Below are positions 1-5,798 of a DNA stretch of 7,305 nt, piece by piece. Source of the stretch: Lutibacter sp. (GTDB taxonomy: Bacteria > Bacteroidota > Bacteroidia > Flavobacteriales > Flavobacteriaceae); NCBI GenBank assembly GCA_002733285.1, contig NVVE01000009.1:41286-48590 (forward strand), written 5' to 3'. Position 1 is the stretch's first letter. Each line of letters starts with the position of its first letter. The notes under the pieces were generated by a model. It made no database searches. It saw only the letters and a list, made by a program, of their open reading frames with translations, and had not been told where the DNA came from. Position numbers and translations under genes: made by a program.

Positions 1-18
1 CACAAAAACAGTTAAATT

Positions 19-2127
19 ATGAAAATATACGATGATAAACACATTAAAAATGTTGCCTTTGTTGGAGCTCATAAAAGTGGGAAAACTACCTTAGCAGAGA
101 CAATGCTCTTTGAAGCTGGCTTAGTCAAACGCCGTGGTAGTGTAGAAAACAAGAATACTGTTTCAGACTATCACGAAATTGAGCAAGAAAGAGAAACTTC
201 CATTTTTGCCACTCCCCTTCACACTGAATGGCGCAATTACAAAATAAACATTATTGACACTCCTGGTTTAGATGATTTCATAGGTGAAATTGCTTCTACT
301 ATGCGTGTTGCAGATTCAGTTGTTACCTTGGTAAATGCACAACATGGGGTTGAAGTAGGAACAGAAATTATTTGGAATTATGTAGATCGTTTTTCTCGCC
401 CTACATTATTTGTTATTAATCAAATTGATCACCCTAATGCAGATTTTGATGAAAGCTATAAAAGTATAGTTGACTTGGTTGGTAACAAAACAGTTAAAAT
501 TCAATACCCGTTAATTGTTGATGGCGCCCAATGTATTATTGACGTACTTAAAATGAAAATGTACAAATTTGGTCCTGAAGGTGGAAAACCTGGAAAATTA
601 GAAATTCCTGCTGATCAAATAGACCTTGCAAATGAACTTCACAACGAATTGGTAGAAAAAGCAGCAGAAAATGATGAAGATTTAATGGAACTTTATTTTG
701 ATAAAGGCTCTTTAAATGAAGATGAAATGCGTGAAGGAATTAAAAAAGGAATGTTGAATCATGAATTGTTTCCTGTTTTTTGTATTTCTGCATTAAAAGA
801 TATGGGTAGTGGTAGATTGATGGGCTTTATTGATAACGTTGCTCCTTCAGCTGCAGATTTAAAACCTGAACAAAGTGTGGAAGACGAAACTATTGAATGC
901 AAAGTAGATGCTCCAACATCATTATTTATTTTCAAAACTTTATATGAACCAAACTTAGGTTTAATTAGTTTCTTTAAAGTAAAATCTGGAGAAATTAAAC
1001 AAAATGACAAGTTAGAAAACTCTAGAAATGAAGAAGTTGAAATTTTAAATCAACTATTTATTATGGATGGAAAAAATCGTGAACAAGTTGAAAAATTAAG
1101 TGCTGGTGATATAGGAGCTACTTTAAAATTAAAATATACAGGGACGAATGACACCCTAAGAGTTAAAGGATCTGGTATTACCATAAAACCAATTCTTTAT
1201 CCATCCTCCCGTATTAATAAATCTGTAAGTGCAATTGATAAAAATGATGAGGAAAAACTAAATGATGCTCTTAAAAAAATTCATATTCAAGATCCAACTG
1301 TGATCATAAAGTATTCAACCGAATTAAAACAACAAATTCTTTCTTGTCAAGGTGAATTACATTTAGCGACAATAGATTGGACATTACAAAAAATATATGG
1401 TATAAAAGCTAGTTTTGAACAACCAAGAATCACCTATAGAGAAACTATTCAACGCTCGGCTACAACAAGTTACAAGCATAAAAAACAATCTGGTGGTTCA
1501 GGTCAATTTGGAGAAGTTCATATAAAAATTGAACCTTGGTATGAAGGAATGCCAGAACCTGAAGGATTTAACATTCGGAAAAAAGAAGAAGTAGAGCTAA
1601 CTTGGGGTGGGAAATTAGTATTTTACAACTGTATTGTGGGAGGTGTAATTGACACTCGTTATTTACCTTCAGTTCTAAAAGGATTTTTAGAAGTTATGGA
1701 AGAAGGACCACTAACAAAATCATATGCAAGAGATATTAGAGTAATGTTATTTGATGGAAAAATGCATGCTGTGGATTCCAACGATATTTCATTCAAAATT
1801 GCTGCCGCACATGCATTTAAAGAAGCCTTTTTAAATGCAAAACCAAAATTATTAGAACCAATTCATGAACTTACTGTAAAAGTTCCTGAAGAATTAATGG
1901 GGAATGTTATGACTGATTTACAATCACGTAGATCTATTATTTTAGGAATGGATAGCGATGGCAAATATCAAACCATTAAAGCTAAAACACCTTTAGCTGA
2001 AATGTATAAGTACTCAACTACTTTAAGATCTATAACCCAAGGAAGAGGTAGTTTTAGCACAAAATTTAACTCATTTGAATTAGTTCCTAATAATGTACAA
2101 GAAGAATTAATAAAACAAGAATTTTAA
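19..2127 (+). CDS. EF-G paralogue (EF-G2-like translation elongation factor)
   Basis: This 702-residue protein has the full EF-G architecture, so it probably acts on the cytoplasmic ribosome in tRNA-mRNA translocation. The G domain (about 8-285) has the P-loop GAHKSGKT (16-23), switch I ERETSI (57-62), G3 DTPG (80-83), G4 NQID (134-137) and G5 ISAL (256-259). Domains II-III follow (about 290-475, with CQGELHL at 443-449), then domain IV with its tip loop QSGGSGQFG (490-498), then domain V (about 611-690). It is not the housekeeping FusA type. The catalytic His that follows DTPG is Leu84, the NKxD lysine is Gln135, and domain IV has about 20 extra residues between EP (505-506) and IVGG (539-542). 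Bacteroides thetaiotaomicron has a paralogue, EF-G2, reported to translocate without GTP hydrolysis in starvation; orthology is my inference. The ATG lies 18 bp from the window edge, so its promoter is not visible. Ribosome-protection proteins are an alternative, but the domain IV loop is EF-G-like. Confidence 0.9.
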   Translation: MKIYDDKHIKNVAFVGAHKSGKTTLAETMLFEAGLVKRRGSVENKNTVSDYHEIEQERETSIFATPLHTEWRNYKINIIDTPGLDDFIGEIASTMRVADSVVTLVNAQHGVEVGTEIIWNYVDRFSRPTLFVINQIDHPNADFDESYKSIVDLVGNKTVKIQYPLIVDGAQCIIDVLKMKMYKFGPEGGKPGKLEIPADQIDLANELHNELVEKAAENDEDLMELYFDKGSLNEDEMREGIKKGMLNHELFPVFCISALKDMGSGRLMGFIDNVAPSAADLKPEQSVEDETIECKVDAPTSLFIFKTLYEPNLGLISFFKVKSGEIKQNDKLENSRNEEVEILNQLFIMDGKNREQVEKLSAGDIGATLKLKYTGTNDTLRVKGSGITIKPILYPSSRINKSVSAIDKNDEEKLNDALKKIHIQDPTVIIKYSTELKQQILSCQGELHLATIDWTLQKIYGIKASFEQPRITYRETIQRSATTSYKHKKQSGGSGQFGEVHIKIEPWYEGMPEPEGFNIRKKEEVELTWGGKLVFYNCIVGGVIDTRYLPSVLKGFLEVMEEGPLTKSYARDIRVMLFDGKMHAVDSNDISFKIAAAHAFKEAFLNAKPKLLEPIHELTVKVPEELMGNVMTDLQSRRSIILGMDSDGKYQTIKAKTPLAEMYKYSTTLRSITQGRGSFSTKFNSFELVPNNVQEELIKQEF

Positions 2128-2147
2128 AACAAACTTCTATCAAAATA

Positions 2148-2188
2148 AAGACTCGCCTTATTTAGCGAAATAGGCGAGTCTTATTTAT
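2148..2188 (+). terminator. Rho-independent terminator of the EF-G paralogue
   Basis: The left arm at 2148-2163 (AAGACTCGCC plus TATTT with one bulged T) pairs with 2168-2182 across an AGCG loop (2164-2167). A T-rich tail (TTATTTATT) follows. The GC-rich core GACTCGCC/GGCGAGTC stands out in this AT-rich DNA. It begins 21 bp after the EF-G stop codon. Read leftward, the hairpin ends in CTTTATTTT, so it could also stop transcripts arriving from the right. Confidence 0.92.
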
Positions 2189-2193
2189 TAAAA

Positions 2194-2297
2194 AATCAAT
2201 TAATATTTATTAATTCAATCAATTTTATAATACTTAAAGTTTTAGATGGTCATAAAACAACAATAAGAATTTTTAAAATGTTAAATATTAATTGATT
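2194..2297. repeat. 104-bp long imperfect palindrome (possible structured RNA)
   Basis: The ends are a perfect 16-bp inverted repeat: AATCAATTAATATTTA at 2194-2209 and its reverse complement at 2282-2297. Inside, further arms pair in nested order: 2222-2227 with 2274-2279 (6 bp), 2229-2236 with 2264-2271 (7 of 8), 2239-2244 with 2253-2258 (6 bp), and 2245-2246 with 2250-2251. The whole element can therefore fold into one long interrupted hairpin on either strand, with about 37 base pairs by hand count. It has no plausible reading frame. Read leftward, the outer arm is followed at once by six T residues, and a promoter-like element lies just upstream (2299-2330). It could be a small RNA gene or a miniature palindromic repeat element; I recognise no named family. 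Confidence 0.75.
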
Positions 2298-2298
2298 G

Positions 2299-2330
2299 CA
2301 AATTTAACAATTTTTTTCTTAAAAATCAAG
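2299..2330 (-). promoter_or_regulatory. Candidate leftward Bacteroidota promoter into the palindrome
   Basis: On the minus strand an exact TAnnTTTG element (TAAATTTG, complement of 2299-2306) is preceded, after a 20-nt spacer, by CTTG (complement of 2327-2330). The Bacteroidota consensus is TTTG, about 19-21 nt, then TAnnTTTG. The predicted start, four to six bases past the element, falls within the first bases of the palindrome. There is no leftward gene here, so a promoter would imply a non-coding transcript. The motif is short and AT-rich, so a chance match is possible. Confidence 0.4.
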
Positions 2331-2450
2331 CAGACTTATTAACAAATAGCTGTTTACATACATACTATGTAATTATTTAAAGTATTTATTGCGTTTAATT
2401 TAACGGGATATTCATATTAAAATATTCTTTATTCATCTTTTAGAATTCAT

Positions 2451-2458
2451 TACATTTG
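2451..2458 (+). promoter_or_regulatory. Promoter -7 element for nqrM
   Basis: TACATTTG matches the Bacteroidota -7 consensus TAnnTTTG exactly and lies 18 bp before the ATG at 2477, giving a very short leader. No clear TTTG -33 box is seen at the right distance. The TTG inside this element (2456-2458) is in frame with the downstream gene, but it is better explained as promoter than as start codon. Confidence 0.6.
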
Positions 2459-2476
2459 CCCAATAATACAATACTC

Positions 2477-2662
2477 ATGAAAATTTTATTAATTACAATC
2501 GGATTATTAGCTTTAGGTATTGCGGGGATAGCAATTAAACTATGGGCTAAAAAAGATGGTGAATTTGCAGGTACTTGTGCCAGTCAAAACCCACATTTAA
2601 ATAAAGATGGTGAAGCTTGCGGCTATTGCGGAAAATTACCTGAAAATTGTGAAAATAAATAA
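2477..2662 (+). CDS. nqrM: NqrM-like Na+-NQR maturation protein (61 aa)
   Basis: This small protein has one N-terminal membrane helix (residues 2-23), then a basic stretch (WAKK), then a cysteine-containing soluble tail. The four cysteines are Cys34 (in AGTCASQ), Cys48 and Cys51 (in CGYCG), and Cys58. That layout matches NqrM (DUF539), a one-helix, four-cysteine protein required to mature the Na+-translocating NADH:quinone oxidoreductase, apparently by supplying iron. In the Vibrio protein Cys33 is the essential cysteine, close to Cys34 here. I chose the ATG at 2477. The frame runs back to a TTG at 2456, but that codon is part of a promoter element and would add hydrophilic residues before the helix. 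No nqr structural gene or apbE is in the window. It has its own promoter, and 197 bp separate it from the sigma-factor gene. Family assignment is by pattern recognition; a generic small membrane protein is the alternative. Confidence 0.72.
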   Translation: MKILLITIGLLALGIAGIAIKLWAKKDGEFAGTCASQNPHLNKDGEACGYCGKLPENCENK

Positions 2663-2859
2663 CTCCATTTAAATTAACTTTTTTAATATAATTATTTTTT
2701 TGTCACTTAAAAATTATTCAGAAAGTGATAATTTTAAAATAATCATCCACATGTAAATTACAATCCCAAAAGATTTAATATTATTTGCCTCCATTGAAAT
2801 ATTTTTAATTTTCACACAATTGTTTATCTTTATCAAAATCTTATTCCAAAGCCCACACA

Positions 2860-3420
2860 TTGGTAAAAAAAAATATTAATATTGCTGACTTAATTGAAAA
2901 AGCTAAAAAAAAAGATCAGAAAGCTTTTAACACATTACTAAACACTTATTGGAGCGATGTTTACAGGTTTCAATTTTTAAAAACCGAAGATGAAGACGAA
3001 GCCGAAGACATTACTATAAAAACTTTCTCTAAAGCCTTTGATAAAATTAACTTATACAACGAACGTTATAATTTTAAAACTTGGTTAATTTCTATTTCAA
3101 AAAATATTTTTTTAGATCATTTAAGAAAACAGCGTACCGAAACTATTTCAATTAACAGAACAGCATCTGAAGCCTATAAAATTTCTGATGAAACTCCTTC
3201 TGTTGAAGATCAGTTAATTATAGAACAAAATTTAGTACAACTTCGTAATTACATTCAACAGTTAAAACTTCATCATCAGGAGATCATAAATCTGCGTTAT
3301 TTTAGAGAAATGAGCTATAAAGAAATAGCTGATATGCTGAATGAACCAATAAACACAATAAAAGTAAAGCTCTTAAGGGCTAAAAATTTATTAGCTGACA
3401 TCATAAAAAAATCTTCATAA
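2860..3420 (+). CDS. RNA polymerase sigma-70 family factor, ECF type
   Basis: This 186-residue protein has only the sigma-2 and sigma-4 regions, as in ECF sigma factors, and should direct core RNA polymerase to a set of alternative promoters. Sigma-2 (about 20-92) contains EDEAEDITIKTFSKAF (45-60), the core-binding region 2.2, and FKTWLISISKNIFLDHLRK (72-90), covering regions 2.3-2.4 for -10 recognition and melting. Sigma-4 (about 120-183) has the helix-turn-helix MSYKEIADMLNEPINTIKVK (151-170), which reads the -35 box. The start is TTG at 2860: no in-frame ATG lies between the upstream stop (2806) and the sigma-2 domain, and this start gives a normal family N-terminus. No anti-sigma gene follows. 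Instead an Nramp-like transporter begins 2 bp after the stop. A weak TAnnTTTA (2825-2832) may be its promoter. The regulon cannot be read from this sequence. Confidence 0.9.
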   Translation: MVKKNINIADLIEKAKKKDQKAFNTLLNTYWSDVYRFQFLKTEDEDEAEDITIKTFSKAFDKINLYNERYNFKTWLISISKNIFLDHLRKQRTETISINRTASEAYKISDETPSVEDQLIIEQNLVQLRNYIQQLKLHHQEIINLRYFREMSYKEIADMLNEPINTIKVKLLRAKNLLADIIKKSS

Positions 3421-3422
3421 AA

Positions 3423-4652
3423 TTGATTTTCCAAAGATTTAACTGGTTTAAAAAACTGGGGCCTGGTTTACTTTTTGCCGGAGCCGCAATTGGGGTGTCA
3501 CATTTGGTTCAATCTACACGAGCTGGAGCAGATTATGGATTTGGTTTGGTTTGGGCTTTAGTTTTAATTCATTTTATCAAATATCCCTTCTTTCAATTTG
3601 GACCACGCTACGCTACAGCTACAGGTGAAAGTCTGCTTGATGGCTATAAAAAACTAGGTAAAGGAGTTCTTCTCACCTATTTTATATTAAACTTAGCTAC
3701 AATGTTTACAATTCAAGCTGCAGTAACAATCGTAACTGCTGGTTTAGCAGCTAACTTATTTGGCATTACTACAAATCCTGTTATTTGGAGTGTCATTATC
3801 ACCTTAATTTGTGTTTTTCTATTAATTATTGGAAAATATAAGCTCCTTGATAATTTAATGAAAACTATCATCATAACATTAACTCTAAGTACAATTATTG
3901 CCTTAACAATAGCAGTTTATAATACGAATACAACATATAGTTTAATCCAAATTTTACCAAAAGGAAGTATTGAAATTGGATTTTTAATTGCTTTTTTGGG
4001 TTGGATGCCTGCACCCATAGATGTTTCTATTTGGCAATCTCTTTGGACAATTGAGAAGCAAAAAGATAAAACAACCGTTTTTAATACGAAACAAGCAATT
4101 TTCGATTTTAACATTGGTTTTGTTACAACTTTAATTTTGGGAATTTTCTTTGTTGCCTTAGGAACTCTTGTTATGTTCAATTCAGGTGAAACATTTAGCG
4201 GAAGTGCTGTACAGTTTTCCCAACAACTAATATTTCTTTACACAAAAAATTTAGGTTCAGAGATGTATATTTTTATCGCGGCGGCTGCATTCACTACAAT
4301 GTTTAGTACAACAATTACTACTTTAGATGCATCTCCTAGAGCTATGACAAAAACTTTCGAATTACTAACCAACAAATCCTATAAAAACTTGTATTGGTTT
4401 TGGATTAGTTTTCTAGCCATTGGAACTATAATCCTTCTCATTTTCTTCATGTCTAACATGGGTGTATTAATAAAAATTGCAACAATTCTATCCTTTTTAA
4501 CTGCACCATTTTTTGCAATCATAAATTACATCTTAATTTCTGGAAAACAAACCCCTAAAGAATGGAGACCATCATTACCATTAAAAATTCTAAGCTGGTT
4601 TGGAATCCTATTTTTAATTGGTTTTAACATCTGGTATCTATTTAATTTATAA
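3423..4652 (+). CDS. Nramp-family (SLC11-like) transporter, non-canonical
   Basis: This 409-residue inner-membrane protein has about 11 hydrophobic helices with the Nramp layout. The N-terminal LGPGLLFAGAAIG (12-24) opens helix 1, and GWMPAPIDVS (193-202) marks helix 6. Canonical Nramps bind Mn2+/Fe2+ through DPGN in helix 1 and a Met-Pro-His segment in helix 6. By eye, the DPGN positions here are Gly24-Val25-Ser26-His27, and the helix 6 Met and His positions are Ala197 and Ile199, with Asp200 next to them. The fold is Nramp, but the substrate is uncertain: another divalent metal, Mg2+ or something else. The start is TTG at 3423, 2 bp after the sigma-factor stop, giving the expected short N-terminus before LGPG; I see no ATG alternative. 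The spacing suggests translational coupling with the sigma-factor gene. No terminator separates it from lipA. Confidence 0.85.
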   Translation: MIFQRFNWFKKLGPGLLFAGAAIGVSHLVQSTRAGADYGFGLVWALVLIHFIKYPFFQFGPRYATATGESLLDGYKKLGKGVLLTYFILNLATMFTIQAAVTIVTAGLAANLFGITTNPVIWSVIITLICVFLLIIGKYKLLDNLMKTIIITLTLSTIIALTIAVYNTNTTYSLIQILPKGSIEIGFLIAFLGWMPAPIDVSIWQSLWTIEKQKDKTTVFNTKQAIFDFNIGFVTTLILGIFFVALGTLVMFNSGETFSGSAVQFSQQLIFLYTKNLGSEMYIFIAAAAFTTMFSTTITTLDASPRAMTKTFELLTNKSYKNLYWFWISFLAIGTIILLIFFMSNMGVLIKIATILSFLTAPFFAIINYILISGKQTPKEWRPSLPLKILSWFGILFLIGFNIWYLFNL

Positions 4653-4660
4653 TTTCTTCG

Positions 4661-4668
4661 TACTTTTG
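4661..4668 (+). promoter_or_regulatory. Promoter -7 element for lipA
   Basis: TACTTTTG is an exact TAnnTTTG match in the 35-bp gap between the transporter stop and the lipA ATG. It places transcription start roughly 12-16 bases before the ATG. The -33 region falls inside the end of the transporter gene and shows no clean TTTG. lipA could also be reached by read-through from the upstream pair. Confidence 0.6.
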
Positions 4669-4687
4669 CAGTCAATTTTTCATTAAA

Positions 4688-5554
4688 ATGTCTGAAGAAG
4701 TACTTACAACTAAAATACAAAAACCTAAATGGTTACGAGTAAAGCTACCTGTTGGTAAAAAATACACTGAATTAAGAGAGGTAGTTGAAAAGTATAAATT
4801 AAATACAATTTGTACAAGTGGAAGTTGTCCTAACATGGGTGAATGTTGGACAGAAGGCACTGCCACATTCATGATTTTAGGAAATATTTGCACCCGCTCA
4901 TGCGGATTTTGTGGTGTGAAAACTGGAAGACCTGAAACCATAGATTGGGAAGAACCTGAGAAAGTAGCCCGCTCCATTAAGCTAATGAAAATAAAACACG
5001 CGGTAATCACATCAGTAGACAGAGATGATATAAAAGATGGAGGGTCAATAATTTGGGCAGAAACTATTAATGCCATTAGAAGAGCAAACCCTACCACAAC
5101 GCTTGAAACATTAATCCCTGATTTTCAAGGAAACAAAACAAATATTGATAGAATTTTAGCGGTTGCTCCTGAAATAATTTCACACAACTTAGAAACTGTG
5201 AGACGCTTAACTCGCGAAGTACGAATTCAAGCAAGGTATGATCGTAGTCTTGAAGTTTTAAAATACATGAAGGAACAAGGTCAACGCAGAACAAAATCTG
5301 GTATTATGTTAGGGTTAGGAGAAACTGAAGATGAAGTAATTGAAACTATGCAAGATTTAGCAAATGCTAAGGTTGATATTTTAACAATCGGTCAATACTT
5401 ACAGCCAAGTAAAAAGCACTTACCTGTTATTGAATATATTATTCCTAAACAATTTGAAAAATACAAAGAAATTGGCTTAAAAATGGGGTTTAAATATGTT
5501 GAGAGTGGGGCTTTAGTTCGATCTTCCTATAAAGCACAGCGACATTTAGTATAA
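4688..5554 (+). CDS. lipA: Lipoyl synthase LipA
   Basis: This is a 288-residue radical-SAM enzyme of the cytoplasm. It inserts two sulfur atoms at C6 and C8 of the octanoyl chain on carrier domains, making the lipoyl cofactor of pyruvate and 2-oxoglutarate dehydrogenases and the glycine cleavage system. Both iron-sulfur sites are intact. The auxiliary [4Fe-4S] cluster ligands are Cys42, Cys47 and Cys53 (CX4CX5C, in CTSGSCPNMGECW), with the C-terminal RSSY motif (278-281) providing the serine ligand. The radical-SAM cluster ligands are Cys68, Cys72 and Cys75 (CTRSCGFC). TSVDRDD (108-114), ETLIPDF (140-146), HNLET (166-170) and MLGLGET (207-213) are further family signatures. Length is normal and the ATG is unambiguous. 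No lipB or lplA is in the window. It has its own candidate promoter and a terminator 137 bp downstream. Confidence 0.97.
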   Translation: MSEEVLTTKIQKPKWLRVKLPVGKKYTELREVVEKYKLNTICTSGSCPNMGECWTEGTATFMILGNICTRSCGFCGVKTGRPETIDWEEPEKVARSIKLMKIKHAVITSVDRDDIKDGGSIIWAETINAIRRANPTTTLETLIPDFQGNKTNIDRILAVAPEIISHNLETVRRLTREVRIQARYDRSLEVLKYMKEQGQRRTKSGIMLGLGETEDEVIETMQDLANAKVDILTIGQYLQPSKKHLPVIEYIIPKQFEKYKEIGLKMGFKYVESGALVRSSYKAQRHLV

Positions 5555-5637
5555 ATACAATTTATTATAATTCTAAATTAATTTTCAATTAACAATGCAA
5601 CTATTAATTGGCATAGATATTGTATTGTTATTGCTCG

Positions 5638-5663
5638 AAACAAAGTACTTGCAGACTTTGTTT
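5638..5663 (+). other. Hairpin downstream of lipA
   Basis: AAACAAAGT (5638-5646) pairs perfectly with ACTTTGTTT (5655-5663) around an 8-base loop, followed by TTC. It lies in the lipA 3' region, 28 bp before the stronger terminator. It may be a first, weaker terminator or a 3'-end stabilising structure. A shorter inverted repeat, CAATTAA/TTAATTG (5586-5592 with 5604-5610), precedes it. Confidence 0.45.
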
Positions 5664-5691
5664 TCATTGTATCGATTTTGAATTAATAAAT

Positions 5692-5718
5692 AAAAAAGCA
5701 CTGTTAAGTGCTTTTTTT
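5692..5718. terminator. Bidirectional terminator between convergent genes
   Basis: AAAAAAGCACT (5692-5702) pairs with AGTGCTTTTTT (5707-5717) around a GTTA loop. The right side carries a run of seven T residues, and the left side supplies an equivalent U-run when read leftward. It sits between lipA (rightward) and the PDZ protease gene (leftward) and can end transcription of both. It is 137 bp past the lipA stop and about 80 bp past the protease stop. Confidence 0.93.
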
Positions 5719-5798
5719 ATTATTGCTTGTTTTAAACGATATAAATAATCCTAACACCATAAACAGCAAGTAGAACTTTAAGAGATTAATCTCATCTT

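Noticed and set aside
759..1010. Reverse-strand open frame of 83 codons
   Set aside because: It lies wholly inside the EF-G paralogue and has no recognisable domain.
19..2127. TetM-like ribosome-protection (tetracycline resistance) protein
   Set aside because: The domain IV tip keeps the EF-G-type SGGxGQFG loop, and the protein ends soon after domain V without the C-terminal extension expected of TetM.
2704..2736. AT-rich hairpin after nqrM (2707-2717 with 2727-2736), with an alternative CACTT/AAGTG pairing
   Set aside because: The stem is almost all A-T with a bulge, and the T-run lies before it rather than after it. It is too weak to call a terminator.
2780..2787. ATTATTTG as a promoter for the sigma-factor gene
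   Set aside because: Two mismatches to TAnnTTTG and no -33 box; indistinguishable from AT-rich background.
3917..4180. Reverse-strand open frame of 87 codons
   Set aside because: It is antisense to the transporter. Its lysine/isoleucine-rich composition reflects the complement of membrane-helix codons.
4526..4720. Reverse-strand open frame of 64 codons across the transporter-lipA junction
   Set aside because: It overlaps two well-supported genes and a promoter element, and shows no family features.
4672..5097. Reverse-strand open frame of 141 codons
   Set aside because: It is antisense to lipA over the cysteine motifs, where the sense frame is unambiguous.
5091..5294. Reverse-strand open frame of 67 codons
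   Set aside because: It is antisense to conserved lipA sequence and has no independent support.
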